Assembly: GCF_037892605.1 (NCBI RefSeq)
Contig: NZ_JBBKTU010000001.1
Span: 1 to 64,000, forward strand
From: Lacibacter sp. H407
GTDB taxonomy: Bacteria > Bacteroidota > Bacteroidia > Chitinophagales > Chitinophagaceae
Reading direction: 5' to 3'
Length of the DNA: 64,000 nt
Each line of letters begins with the position of its first letter. Within the stretch, counting starts at the first letter, position 1. Positions 8,984 to 17,138 of the stretch are shown here, piece after piece. A program made the translations under genes and the position numbers. The notes beneath the pieces were generated by a model. It ran no database searches, had not been told where the DNA came from, and saw only the letters and a program-made list of their open reading frames with translations.

Positions 8984-9685
8984 TTAACTGACAGCCAAAC
9001 TCTTTTGCAGATTTTTAACGGATGGGATATTGATCAACTGTCGGGTAACAGTGATGAAGCCTGCTGTTTCCAATTCATTTAACATGGTTGTTACCGTTTG
9101 CCGGCTGCTGCCAATCAACTGGGAAATATCTTCGTGTGTAAGAAAATTATGGATCTCGAATTTTTCCCCATCTGTTGTTTCACCTTCTTCTCTTGCCAGC
9201 ATTACAAGAAAATTAACCAGCCTGGTCTTTACGTCTTTATTGAGCAGATTCACCAAACGGTTCTCAAATTTCCGCAGCTTCTGCCCCACCTGTTTTGTAA
9301 AATGAAACCCAATATTGGGTTTTGATTTGAGCAATTTTTCAAAATCTTCAATGTTGAAAGCACAAAGAGAAACATCGGCTTTGTATGCCTGTGCAAACTC
9401 GCCATTCAGATTATCCCGTTCGAGTGTAAATTGTCCAAACACTTCACCTTCACGAATGATTTCTTTCACCACTTCTTTTCCTTCATCATCAATATAACCG
9501 ATCTTAATAGTGCCTCCTTTGAGAAAGTAAAGTTTGTTATGAAACTGCGAATCGAAATAAATGTATTCACCTTTCGGAGCTTCAATGAAATGATGATCCA
9601 GGTTCAGTTCCTCATATTCCTCATCGGTAATATGCGAAAACAGATCGTAATTGCGGATGAGTAGAAATTTCTGATCGGTGCTCAT
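8984..9685 (-). CDS. Crp/Fnr family transcriptional regulator
   Basis: A 233-residue protein with an N-terminal cyclic-nucleotide-binding-type beta-roll (residues about 15-120; GKEVVKEIIREGEVFGQ) and a C-terminal winged helix-turn-helix with recognition region LTHEDISQLIGSSRQTVTTMLNELE (182-206). The Fnr-type N-terminal cysteine cluster is absent, so it is not an oxygen-sensing FeS protein of the E. coli Fnr kind. The effector is unknown. It lies 54 bp upstream of the YHS-DoxX-YceI operon on the same strand, and may control it or be separate. No matching palindrome was identified in that gap. Confidence 0.85.
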   Translation of the reverse strand: MSTDQKFLLIRNYDLFSHITDEEYEELNLDHHFIEAPKGEYIYFDSQFHNKLYFLKGGTIKIGYIDDEGKEVVKEIIREGEVFGQFTLERDNLNGEFAQAYKADVSLCAFNIEDFEKLLKSKPNIGFHFTKQVGQKLRKFENRLVNLLNKDVKTRLVNFLVMLAREEGETTDGEKFEIHNFLTHEDISQLIGSSRQTVTTMLNELETAGFITVTRQLINIPSVKNLQKSLAVS

Positions 9686-9705
9686 AATTGAATTGATCTA
9701 TGAAA

Positions 9706-10746
9706 TTAATCATATTTCTGCAACAGCTTAAAGTGTTGTTGTGATTGCCTGATGAATTGATAACCCTTTTGAAAACTCCAGTATGGAAACCCATTCCGGT
9801 GGTTGTATTTGCTGATCTCATACAATGCTTTCCAGTGTTTCAGAATTTCCCGGTATGCATCTATCAAACTCATATTACAATCGTAGATATGATTCGGTTC
9901 GGCACCGCACCCATTATATTCAAGAATGAGAAAGTTCTTTCCTTCTTTCAAATCTTCGAGGCTTGTTGTTTTAATATCGTATCGTCCGTAATAAAAATGC
10001 TTTGAATAATGGCTTAACTCATCAAACACCTTGTGCATCCGTTCATCGATCTCTGTATGCAGATTTGTAAAATGCGCTCCCCTGTTATGGTTTCCGGCGT
10101 ACGATAAATAAAAAATATGATCTTTCTCTATTACACGATCAAACCGATGGATATGCCGGTGTTCCATTTCCAACATACGGTGTTTGGCACGTGGATGGTT
10201 TTCAATCAACTCTTTTAATGTATGCATTCCATTGCCAACCACATGCAACAGTTCCTTGTGAATAAAACCACTCACGGTTCCTTTTGTTGAAGATGGATGC
10301 CTGTAATAAAATACACTTACCTCAACAGGCAGTTCAATTAAATCCTGCACAATATATTCAACGGGTATGCGCTCATGATATTTCTGCAATTGATCTTCTG
10401 TATCAATTTTACGAAAGAGGATCCCCTTCATCCCCACATCCGGTTTTACAATAAACGGATAGGTAAACCCTGCTTCCGTCAATATCTGTTTTACTTTTTC
10501 AAATGAAAGATCATGCATGATGTATATCGTACGTGGCACTGTATGCGGCGGCAACTGATCATACATTTCTTTTTTTCCTTCACCCTCAAAACCGCCAAAA
10601 GCAATGGTGGGGTTTGATGGGGTAAAAAACCAAAACGCCCTGCTGCGGATCATGTACCAGATCCACACAAAACTGATAGGAAAATAAATGACTGCAAACG
10701 GCCACAATTCCCAGTTCGTCAATCGCTCAAAAAATTTCTTCAACAT
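9706..10746 (-). CDS. Membrane-associated ATP-grasp protein, paralogue B
   Basis: A 346-residue paralogue of the protein at 5177-6247. It has an N-terminal hydrophobic segment, the marker SNPTIAFGGFEGEGK, the ATP-grasp lysine strand YPFIVKPDVGMKG, a GNHNRGAHF segment aligned with GNHARGSKF of paralogue A, and the metal-binding end LILEYNGCGAEPNHIYD. The frame is open further upstream, but a TATCTTTG box at 10753-10760 ends 6 nt before the ATG at 10746 and decides the start. It is divergent from the CCG-domain oxidoreductase gene. The substrate is unknown, perhaps an amino acid or hydroxyacid ligation. Confidence 0.8.
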   Translation of the reverse strand: MLKKFFERLTNWELWPFAVIYFPISFVWIWYMIRSRAFWFFTPSNPTIAFGGFEGEGKKEMYDQLPPHTVPRTIYIMHDLSFEKVKQILTEAGFTYPFIVKPDVGMKGILFRKIDTEDQLQKYHERIPVEYIVQDLIELPVEVSVFYYRHPSSTKGTVSGFIHKELLHVVGNGMHTLKELIENHPRAKHRMLEMEHRHIHRFDRVIEKDHIFYLSYAGNHNRGAHFTNLHTEIDERMHKVFDELSHYSKHFYYGRYDIKTTSLEDLKEGKNFLILEYNGCGAEPNHIYDCNMSLIDAYREILKHWKALYEISKYNHRNGFPYWSFQKGYQFIRQSQQHFKLLQKYD

Positions 10747-10752
10747 GAAAAT

Positions 10753-10785
10753 CAAAGATAACCGCCTCATTGAACATATGAGCAA
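10753..10785 (-). promoter_or_regulatory. Promoter of ATP-grasp paralogue B
   Basis: Minus-strand TTG (10785-10783), 22-bp spacer, TATCTTTG (10760-10753). The -7 element lies only 6 nt before the ATG at 10746, predicting an almost leaderless mRNA. A plus-strand TAGTTTTG at 10816-10823 is the probable -7 box for the divergent gene starting at 10841. Confidence 0.6.
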
Positions 10786-10840
10786 ACAGCTGCCTGTAAT
10801 TTCGCTCGTTTCACTTAGTTTTGAAACAAAATCGATTGAT

Positions 10841-11617
10841 ATGCAAATAAGATCAATGGCTGAAATGATGGCAGCGAATGAAACACCCGAAGTACTTTTT
10901 TGGGTTGGTTGTGCCGGTAGTTTTGATCAACGTGCACAAAAGATCACCAAAGCATTTGCTACGATTTTAGATAAAGCCGGAATTAAATTTGCCATTCTTG
11001 GTAAAGAAGAAATGTGTACCGGCGATCCTGCACGCCGTTCAGGTAATGAATTTCTTTTTCAGATGATGGCCTATAATAATATACAGGTGCTGAACGGATA
11101 CGGAATTAAAAAGATCGTTACAACCTGTCCGCATTGTTTTAATACGTTGAAAAACGAATATCCTGCGTTGGGCGGTAATTATGAAGTGATCCATCACACC
11201 ACCTTACTACAACAATTGATCGATGAGGGGAAAGTCAAGTTGAAAGAAGGTGGATCATTCAAAGGAAAAAAGATCACCTATCACGACAGTTGCTATCTGG
11301 GTCGCACCAATAATATTTATGAAGCGCCACGTAAAGTATTAGAAGCGTTGGATGCAGAACTGGTAGAAATGAAACGTTGCCGCAGCAATGGTTTGTGTTG
11401 CGGTGCTGGTGGAGCACAAATGTTTAAAGAAGAAGAAAAAGGTACTACACGTGTTAACTGGGAACGTACAAACGAAGCTGTTGAAACCGGTGCATCTATT
11501 ATAGCAGCCGCCTGTCCGTTTTGTAATACTATGATGACGGATGGCGTAAAAGTGGCCGAAAAAGAAGAATCCGTTCAGGTAATGGATGTGGCTGAACTGG
11601 TAGCCGCCAGCCTTTGA
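10841..11617 (+). CDS. CCG-domain (Fe-S) oxidoreductase subunit (HdrB/GlpC-type)
   Basis: A 258-residue protein with two cysteine-rich CCG domains: the first around VLFWVGCAGSFD and VTTCPHCFNTLKNEYP, the second around HDSCYLGRTNNIYEAPR, GLCCGAGGAQMF and AACPFCNTMM. Such domains bind non-cubane or 4Fe-4S clusters in heterodisulfide reductase HdrB and in lactate or glycerol-3-phosphate oxidoreductases. Start 10841 (MQIRSMAEMM) was preferred over upstream in-frame starts because those run into the divergent gene and its promoter. It is the probable partner of the membrane FeS protein at 2999-4318, usually encoded next to it. Confidence 0.85.
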   Translation: MQIRSMAEMMAANETPEVLFWVGCAGSFDQRAQKITKAFATILDKAGIKFAILGKEEMCTGDPARRSGNEFLFQMMAYNNIQVLNGYGIKKIVTTCPHCFNTLKNEYPALGGNYEVIHHTTLLQQLIDEGKVKLKEGGSFKGKKITYHDSCYLGRTNNIYEAPRKVLEALDAELVEMKRCRSNGLCCGAGGAQMFKEEEKGTTRVNWERTNEAVETGASIIAAACPFCNTMMTDGVKVAEKEESVQVMDVAELVAASL

Positions 11618-11644
11618 TACTGCCTGCCGACAAATGAATACTGA

Positions 11645-12139
11645 ATGAGAAACCTACTACACAGCTTTAACTGGAAGAACTTTCTACAACGAACAGTTTT
11701 GTTTTTTTTGGTATTTCTCATCATCCGTTTTCTGGTTGATTGGATCGAACATGACCTTTCGCTCAACAGGGTTCTTCAGCAAAGCGTTATCCGCTATCTC
11801 ATTTTTGGAATGATCCTCGGTTTGCTCGATTCCGATACCTGGTACAGAAAGGAAGCTGATGCAAAAACGGACGAGCTGCAGCAGTTCAAATCCTCAAGAG
11901 CTGCATTTTTTCATTACGTTGGTGTGGCATTCTTTATCTCCTTATTATGTGGAGTAATTCTTGTTTTGATTAACCTCATCCGCTGGTTGATTGGAAAAAT
12001 CAGTGGCGCAGCAAACAATGAGCTCTTCCCCGACTGGAATAAGTACCTGTTGGTAATTGCTGTGATCGGTATTTGTTTTGCCGCTTATGATGCCATCCGC
12101 AACTATCTGAAGCAGAAACGAAAAAAGGAGCAGACCTGA
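11645..12139 (+). CDS. Hypothetical four-helix membrane protein
   Basis: A 164-residue protein with hydrophobic segments at about 14-30, 48-62, 87-112 and 130-146, and basic ends (C-terminal KQKRKKEQ). It lies 27 bp after the CCG oxidoreductase gene on the same strand, so it may be cotranscribed. I do not recognise a family. It could be an accessory membrane protein, but nothing in the sequence shows a function. Confidence 0.6.
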   Translation: MRNLLHSFNWKNFLQRTVLFFLVFLIIRFLVDWIEHDLSLNRVLQQSVIRYLIFGMILGLLDSDTWYRKEADAKTDELQQFKSSRAAFFHYVGVAFFISLLCGVILVLINLIRWLIGKISGAANNELFPDWNKYLLVIAVIGICFAAYDAIRNYLKQKRKKEQT

Positions 12140-12166
12140 TTTGCCGATGTAAACAACAACTCTTGT

Positions 12167-12174
12167 TACCTTTG
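12167..12174 (+). promoter_or_regulatory. Near-leaderless -7 promoter element
   Basis: TACCTTTG ends 4 nt before the ATG at 12179. A TTG lies 23 bp upstream (12141-12143). This implies a transcript that starts at or next to the start codon of the following gene. Confidence 0.5.
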
Positions 12175-12178
12175 CAGC

Positions 12179-12706
12179 ATGAACTTAGACTATAAACATT
12201 TACTGCCAGCCGATTTTGCAGCCGATTCACGTGTATGGGTTTACCAAAGCAGCCGTTTATTCAGTTTGGGAGAAGCATTGCAGATAGAGGATCTACTGAA
12301 CCATTTTGTAGAGAATTGGAAAAGCCATGGCACGCCTGTAAAAGGATTCGGCACTTTGTTCTTTGGTCAGTTCATTCTATTAATGGCCGATGAACGGGCC
12401 ACCGGGGTTAGCGGATGCAGCACCGACAGCAGCGTTCGCCTCATCAAAGAAATTGAACAACTATATAAGGTATCGATGTTCGACAGGCAAAATCTTGCCT
12501 TTATCATAAAGGAGAAAATTGAACTTCTCCCCCTTGGTCAGTTACAATACGCCTTTGATAACGGCTTTATAAAAGCCGACACTGTTTATATCAACAACCT
12601 CGTACAAACAAAAGAGGAACTGGAAAACAACTGGCTTATTCCTGTTAAAGAAAGCTGGCTTGCAAAACGAATTCGTACAGAAAAACAGGAAAAGGCAGAA
12701 GGCTAA
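12179..12706 (+). CDS. Conserved Bacteroidota hypothetical protein (often mislabelled ABC transporter ATPase)
   Basis: A 175-residue soluble protein. Conserved-looking blocks are SRVWVYQSSRLFS near 18-30, the segment FGTLFFGQFILLMADE and SGCSTDSSVRLIKEIEQLY near 77-95. Relatives across Bacteroidota carry a database name implying an ABC ATPase, but no Walker A, Walker B or signature motif is present, so that name is not supported. The Cys in SGCSTDSS is a candidate functional residue. The role is unknown. The start is fixed by the adjacent -7 box. Confidence 0.65.
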   Translation: MNLDYKHLLPADFAADSRVWVYQSSRLFSLGEALQIEDLLNHFVENWKSHGTPVKGFGTLFFGQFILLMADERATGVSGCSTDSSVRLIKEIEQLYKVSMFDRQNLAFIIKEKIELLPLGQLQYAFDNGFIKADTVYINNLVQTKEELENNWLIPVKESWLAKRIRTEKQEKAEG

Positions 12707-13348
12707 AACCGTTCGTCCCACATCACATATTCAGGGGATACCACTTAGATCGGTGTTTTCATCCATTCATCCGGCGTTTTACACACTTCATAAGGGTGTG
12801 ATTTTGCTTAACATTTCATTGATGCCATCCATCCTTAATTAGCTCCATTTCACCAGAAAAAGAAAAGAATTTTGTGCTTCAGATGTAACAAAAACAAACG
12901 TTTACCGTCACATCTATACAAGTTCTTTGATCAGCGACTATATGGAAAACACTAAACTGTCAGTAAATATACTATTTTCAAAAATTTTTGAAAATTTAGT
13001 TGGAAGATAGTTTAGCACTATGTAACTTTGCAGCGTCAAACGTGAAAAATAGGTACCCAAAGCTCCGGTTAATATAGAAACACCGCCTTTGACAGTTTAC
13101 TTCGAAACACCTTCCCTGTTAAACTGCCCGACACGAGTACCAGACCAAAAAAGTAACGATTAAACCAGAACAAATTGCCTTGATGGCCGGTCATCATAAA
13201 AAATTGACCACTCATCAGTTTAATAAGCCAAACAAGGTATTATGTATTGCAAAGTACCAGCTTTTAATAGTATCTTTGTTATACAATCGGAAGAAAAGAA
13301 ACCCCGAAAGGGAAAAAATAAATAGAACCTTAAACATCAAAAAAGAAG
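12707..13348 (+). promoter_or_regulatory. Long intergenic leader with two promoters and a 22-bp palindrome
   Basis: A 642-bp gap before the exported repeat protein. Promoter 1: TTG (13000-13002), 20-bp gap, TAACTTTG (13023-13030). Promoter 2: TTG (13247-13249), 21-bp gap, TATCTTTG (13271-13278). Directly upstream of promoter 1 is a perfect 22-bp palindrome at 12974-12995 (half-site ATTTTCAAAAA), nested inside an outer inverted pair CTAAACT (12952-12958) / AGTTTAG (13009-13015). The transcript from promoter 1 would carry a leader of about 310 nt with a possible stem, CAGTTTA/TAAACTG, near 13095-13125. No RNA family was recognised. Confidence 0.55.
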
Positions 13349-14179
13349 ATGACAACAAAATTAACAGTGAACTCCGACCAGAACGGAACACTCAAACAGA
13401 ACAAAAGCTTAGTAAGAAGAATGATGCGTATGACCGCTTCAGTACTCTTCGCAGTTATTGCCTTGGCTTCAATGTCTTTTACCCAAGACGACACCACTAA
13501 GAAAGCAGAAGAAAAGACAGTTAACCAGTTTAACCCGGCTGTTGCTGACAGTTGCTGCACAGTAACTTTCGCAACCGGCAACCAACAAATTGTGATCACA
13601 AATGCCAATGCATTTACTGCTGAAGTACGGATCAACAATATGGATATTGCCACTTGGGTAAACAGTTTGAAAGCCTATACTTATAAGAGGATCAATTTCA
13701 ATTCAATTGGCTTGGCCGACAATAAAATGGATGTATCCTTTACTGTTGCTGAGAAAATGAACCAGAAAATGGCAGTTGCCTACAGCAAAAATTTGCAAAC
13801 TACAAGCGCCGTTGCTGACGATGAAATAAACAACAAGTTTACAGAAGCTGTAGCTGCTCCCCTCTTCGGTAAAATGATGCAGCCTGCCTTAACAGATGCT
13901 GATGCGTCGATCGATATGATGATCGCTGATGATGCTGAAAACAAGGCAAAAGCGTCTCAGTTCAGAAAGCTGATCACTGCTAACAATGCAGCAGCTGATG
14001 AAAATGTTGACCTGATGGTTTATGCCGCTTCAATTGAGCAAGGCAAACCAGTAAGTACAACAGATGCTGACAACAAAATTGATGCATTGATCAATAAAAC
14101 TATTATCAGTCCAATTCGTCCGGCTGCGGCTGTAAGTGCCGACAAAAGCATGGATGCGTTGTTGAACCAGATAAAATAA
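13349..14179 (+). CDS. Exported or membrane-anchored protein with DAD-x-KID repeats, unknown function
   Basis: A 276-residue protein with a 25-residue polar/basic leader then one hydrophobic segment (about 29-45), either a signal anchor or a long signal peptide. After a short beta-rich part with CC at 69-70 (VADSCCTVTF), the C-terminal half carries five or six degenerate copies of a short motif [ST]-[DA]-[AD]-x-x-[IVM]-[DN]-x-[ILM], at about 155, 183, 214, 239 and 263, spaced 24-31 residues. It is alanine- and aspartate-rich and looks helical. No known domain was recognised. A strong double promoter and a good terminator flank it, suggesting abundant, regulated expression. Confidence 0.65.
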   Translation: MTTKLTVNSDQNGTLKQNKSLVRRMMRMTASVLFAVIALASMSFTQDDTTKKAEEKTVNQFNPAVADSCCTVTFATGNQQIVITNANAFTAEVRINNMDIATWVNSLKAYTYKRINFNSIGLADNKMDVSFTVAEKMNQKMAVAYSKNLQTTSAVADDEINNKFTEAVAAPLFGKMMQPALTDADASIDMMIADDAENKAKASQFRKLITANNAAADENVDLMVYAASIEQGKPVSTTDADNKIDALINKTIISPIRPAAAVSADKSMDALLNQIK

Positions 14180-14214
14180 TTAAGATTTTCTACATGCAGT
14201 TGGTTTAGGTTTCG

Positions 14215-14244
14215 GGGTTGATTTCTATCAACCCTTCTTTTTTT
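14215..14244 (+). terminator. Intrinsic terminator
   Basis: An 8-bp perfect stem GGGTTGAT/ATCAACCC (14215-14222 with 14227-14234), a TTCT loop, and a T-rich run after it. It follows the repeat-protein gene by 35 bp. Confidence 0.8.
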
Positions 14245-14323
14245 GTTAACCTTTCCGCAATTACACAACCGGTTGTACAACTTTACGAACTACCTCGTAA
14301 ATTCGCTTTCTAAACTCTTAACG

Positions 14324-15121
14324 ATGAAATCGATTGTGATTGCCATAACCGCCTTTTTCATGTACGGCACAGGTGTGGCCCAGCAAGTTGTAAACGAAGC
14401 GGTAATTCAAATGAAAACAGAAAGCAGCAACCCCAATGCTGATGGCGGACCTCCCGTATCGGGCGATGGTGAAGGCAGAATGATGGTGAGAATTGGCGAC
14501 GGAGAGATCAAATCAAAAATGTATTTCAAGAATGGCATGACCAAGATTGAAAGTGATATGGGCATGGGTACCAACCAGGTGATCATTGACAGTAAAGAGA
14601 AGAAAACCACAACTCTCTTTGAAGCAATGGGTCGCAAAATGGGTTTTTATACAACTGATGATGATATGCAGCGGATGATGGCAGGTTCAGATTCCGGTCG
14701 TCAGCAACGGATCCAACAATTCAACCCCGAAGTATTTATTGAATATCTCAGCGAAACGAAGAAGATCGCAGGTATGGTTTGCAACAAAGCATTGTTGCGT
14801 TACAAAGATCGTAGAGATCAGGAAGTACAACAGGTAGTTTGGTATAGTCCTGAATTTATCATGGGAGAAGGTTTCAAGATCAGAGATGTAATGCGCATGG
14901 CAAACATTCCAGGCATTCAGAAACTGAAAGGTTTTCCAATGGAATTTGAGATTGTTCGTCCTAATGGAGCAAAAGTTCATTTCCAGGTAACGAAGGTAGA
15001 TCTTACTGCAAAAGTGGATGACAAAGTATTTATCATTCCGAAAGATTATGATATTAAACCAATGAGTGAAATGGGCAGAGGTGGTAATGGCGGCTTCCAG
15101 TTCAGAGTTAACGGACAATAA
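14324..15121 (+). CDS. Exported DUF4412-like protein
   Basis: A 265-residue protein with a clean signal peptide (MKSIVIAITAFFMYGTGVAQ). The mature part has the pattern of Bacteroidota periplasmic DUF4412/GLPGLI-like proteins: GEIKSKMYFKNGMTKIESDMG, then IIDSKEKKTTTLFEAMGRKMGF, then ETKKIAGMVCNKALLRYK and GFPMEFEI. These proteins read like lipocalin- or LolA-type beta-sheet folds and have no assigned function. The frame is open from 14243, but the signal peptide begins at the ATG at 14324. It ends with a Gly-rich tail. Confidence 0.7.
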   Translation: MKSIVIAITAFFMYGTGVAQQVVNEAVIQMKTESSNPNADGGPPVSGDGEGRMMVRIGDGEIKSKMYFKNGMTKIESDMGMGTNQVIIDSKEKKTTTLFEAMGRKMGFYTTDDDMQRMMAGSDSGRQQRIQQFNPEVFIEYLSETKKIAGMVCNKALLRYKDRRDQEVQQVVWYSPEFIMGEGFKIRDVMRMANIPGIQKLKGFPMEFEIVRPNGAKVHFQVTKVDLTAKVDDKVFIIPKDYDIKPMSEMGRGGNGGFQFRVNGQ

Positions 15122-15142
15122 CTTCATGAAACGTATTTATTC

Positions 15143-15174
15143 AAAGCCTCCCATTGTGGAGGCTTTTTCTTTTA
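15143..15174 (+). terminator. Intrinsic terminator
   Basis: A perfect 9-bp stem AAAGCCTCC/GGAGGCTTT (15143-15151 with 15158-15166), 6-nt loop, then TTCTTTT. It separates the DUF4412-like gene from argS. Confidence 0.85.
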
Positions 15175-15240
15175 CAGGAATTCATTGTGTGCCGAAAAGC
15201 ATCAGTCAATTCATTTATTTTTGCCGCACAATCTAAAAGC

Positions 15241-17016
15241 ATGGCAATTCAGCAACAGATACAACAGGCGGCGATCAAAAGTTTGGAACAGCTTTATGGC
15301 AAAACATTTACTGCAAAAGATTTTCAGATCAATAAAACCAAACCTGAATTTGAAGGTGATTATACCGTTGTATTGTTTTCGTTACTGAAACCACTATCAA
15401 AAAGTCCGGATGCGTTAGGGAATGAACTGGGGAAACATATGGTTGAAAGCGATCCAACACTTTTCACTTCTTACAATATCATCAAAGGGTTTTTAAATCT
15501 TACAGTTGCAGATGCTTATTGGTTGAACATCCTTACCAGCCATTATAACGATGTTAGCTTTGGTAAAGGCGCAGCGAAACACCAAAAAGTAATGGTGGAA
15601 TATTCATCTCCCAATACCAACAAACCACTGCATCTAGGTCATTTACGGAATAATTTTTTAGGCTGGAGTACTGCTGCCATCATCAATGCAAACGGTTATG
15701 ATACAGTAAAGACCTGTATTGTAAATGATCGTGGGATTCATATTTGCAAAAGTATGATCGCCTGGCAACTGTTTGGAAACGGAGCCACACCACAATCAAC
15801 CAATACAAAAGGAGATCACTTTGTAGGAGATTACTATGTGAAGTTTAATGACGAGTATAAATCGCAGGTTGAAAATTTGATAAGTGAAGGAGTTGACAAA
15901 GCAACTGCAGAAAAAGAAGCACCCATTATGAAAGCAACACAACAAATGTTGCTCGACTGGGAAGCAGGTAAGCCTGAGGTAATGGAATTATGGAAAGAAA
16001 TGAATACCTGGGTATATGCCGGTTTCGATACGACTTATAAACGTATTGGCAGTGACTTTGATAAGATCTACTACGAAAGCAATACGTATTTACTCGGCAA
16101 GAAAACAGTGCAGGAAGGATTGGAGAAAAATGTATTCGTGCAAAAAGAAGATGGAAGTGTGTGGATCGATCTGACAGCTGATGGACTGGATGAAAAAATT
16201 GTACAGCGGAAAGATGGCACGTCTGTTTACATCACACAGGATATTGGTTTGGCGCAACAGAAATATGATGAGTATAGAATTGATCAGAGCATTTATGTAA
16301 TTGGTGATGAGCAGAATTACCACATGAAAGTGCTGCAACTGATCTGTAAAAAGCTGGGACTGCCTTATGCAGATAGTATTCATCATTTGAGTTATGGCAT
16401 GGTTGAATTGCCAACCGGTAAAATGAAAAGCCGTGAAGGGACTGTTGTTGATGCCGATGATCTGCTTGATGAAATGGAACGTGTAGCGCAGCAAAAAACA
16501 GAAGAGCTTGGGAAAGTAAAAGATTTTACAGCTGAAGAACTGAAAGACTTATATAAAACAATTGGCCTTGGTGCATTGAAGTTTTATCTGTTACGTGTGG
16601 ATCCAAAAAAGAAAATGATCTTTAATCCGGAAGAGTCAATTGATTTCCATGGCTACACCGGACCGTTCATTCAATACACGCATGCAAGGATCAAATCCAT
16701 TCTTCGGAAAGAAACAGCACAGCCGGGTAAAGTGCAGCAAACAAGCTTGTTGAAACTTGAGAAAGAATTATTGATCGATCTCGAAAACTTTCCAACTGTT
16801 ATTGAGCAATCCGGCAATGAACATGATCCATCGCACCTTGCAAACTATGTATATAATATTGCAAAAACCTTCAATTCATTTTATACCGAACACTCGGTGA
16901 TGAATGCTGAAACAGAAGAGAAGAAACAATTGCGTTTACTCATTTGTGAATTAACTGCGAATGTAATTGCAAGTGGTATGCAGTTGTTGGGAATCAAAGT
17001 GCCTGAGCGGATGTAA
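15241..17016 (+). CDS. argS: Arginyl-tRNA synthetase
   Basis: A 591-residue class I aminoacyl-tRNA synthetase that charges tRNA-Arg. The N-terminal Add-1 domain is followed by the HIGH-type signature in NKPLHLGHLRNN (near 123-134), the arginine-binding VNDRGIHICKSMI, the KMSK-type loop GKMKSREG and a C-terminal DALR anticodon-binding domain with FIQYTHARIKSI. The length is normal. The frame is open from 15154, but the ATG at 15241 gives the family-typical start and follows a TATTTTTG -7 box (15216-15223). It is monocistronic between two terminator-like regions. Confidence 0.96.
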   Translation: MAIQQQIQQAAIKSLEQLYGKTFTAKDFQINKTKPEFEGDYTVVLFSLLKPLSKSPDALGNELGKHMVESDPTLFTSYNIIKGFLNLTVADAYWLNILTSHYNDVSFGKGAAKHQKVMVEYSSPNTNKPLHLGHLRNNFLGWSTAAIINANGYDTVKTCIVNDRGIHICKSMIAWQLFGNGATPQSTNTKGDHFVGDYYVKFNDEYKSQVENLISEGVDKATAEKEAPIMKATQQMLLDWEAGKPEVMELWKEMNTWVYAGFDTTYKRIGSDFDKIYYESNTYLLGKKTVQEGLEKNVFVQKEDGSVWIDLTADGLDEKIVQRKDGTSVYITQDIGLAQQKYDEYRIDQSIYVIGDEQNYHMKVLQLICKKLGLPYADSIHHLSYGMVELPTGKMKSREGTVVDADDLLDEMERVAQQKTEELGKVKDFTAEELKDLYKTIGLGALKFYLLRVDPKKKMIFNPEESIDFHGYTGPFIQYTHARIKSILRKETAQPGKVQQTSLLKLEKELLIDLENFPTVIEQSGNEHDPSHLANYVYNIAKTFNSFYTEHSVMNAETEEKKQLRLLICELTANVIASGMQLLGIKVPERM

Positions 17017-17138
17017 TAACATTGGTCGGTACGGCCCCAAGGCCGTCAGACCATGATGAATTGCATGGCGTTTGTTGTTTAGAAAAGCATTCTGTTATAC
17101 AATCACCGTTCAGACGAACAGACAGCGATGCATGTTTA
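17017..17138. other. Convergent intergenic gap with GTCAGAC-containing imperfect hairpin
   Basis: Between argS and the convergent TonB-receptor gene lies an imperfect hairpin at about 17033-17052 (GGTC, ACGGCC, CCAA loop, GGCCGT, then GACC). The word GTCAGAC appears within it, and a related GTTCAGACGAAC appears near 17108. It may serve as a weak bidirectional terminator or be a dispersed repeat. No gene is seen. Confidence 0.4.

Noticed and set aside
12179-12706. ABC transporter ATPase
   Set aside because: Database name for relatives; no Walker or signature motif is present.
13180-13500. 106-codon frame in the leader of the repeat protein
   Set aside because: Overlaps the real gene in another frame; no signal peptide or promoter suits it.
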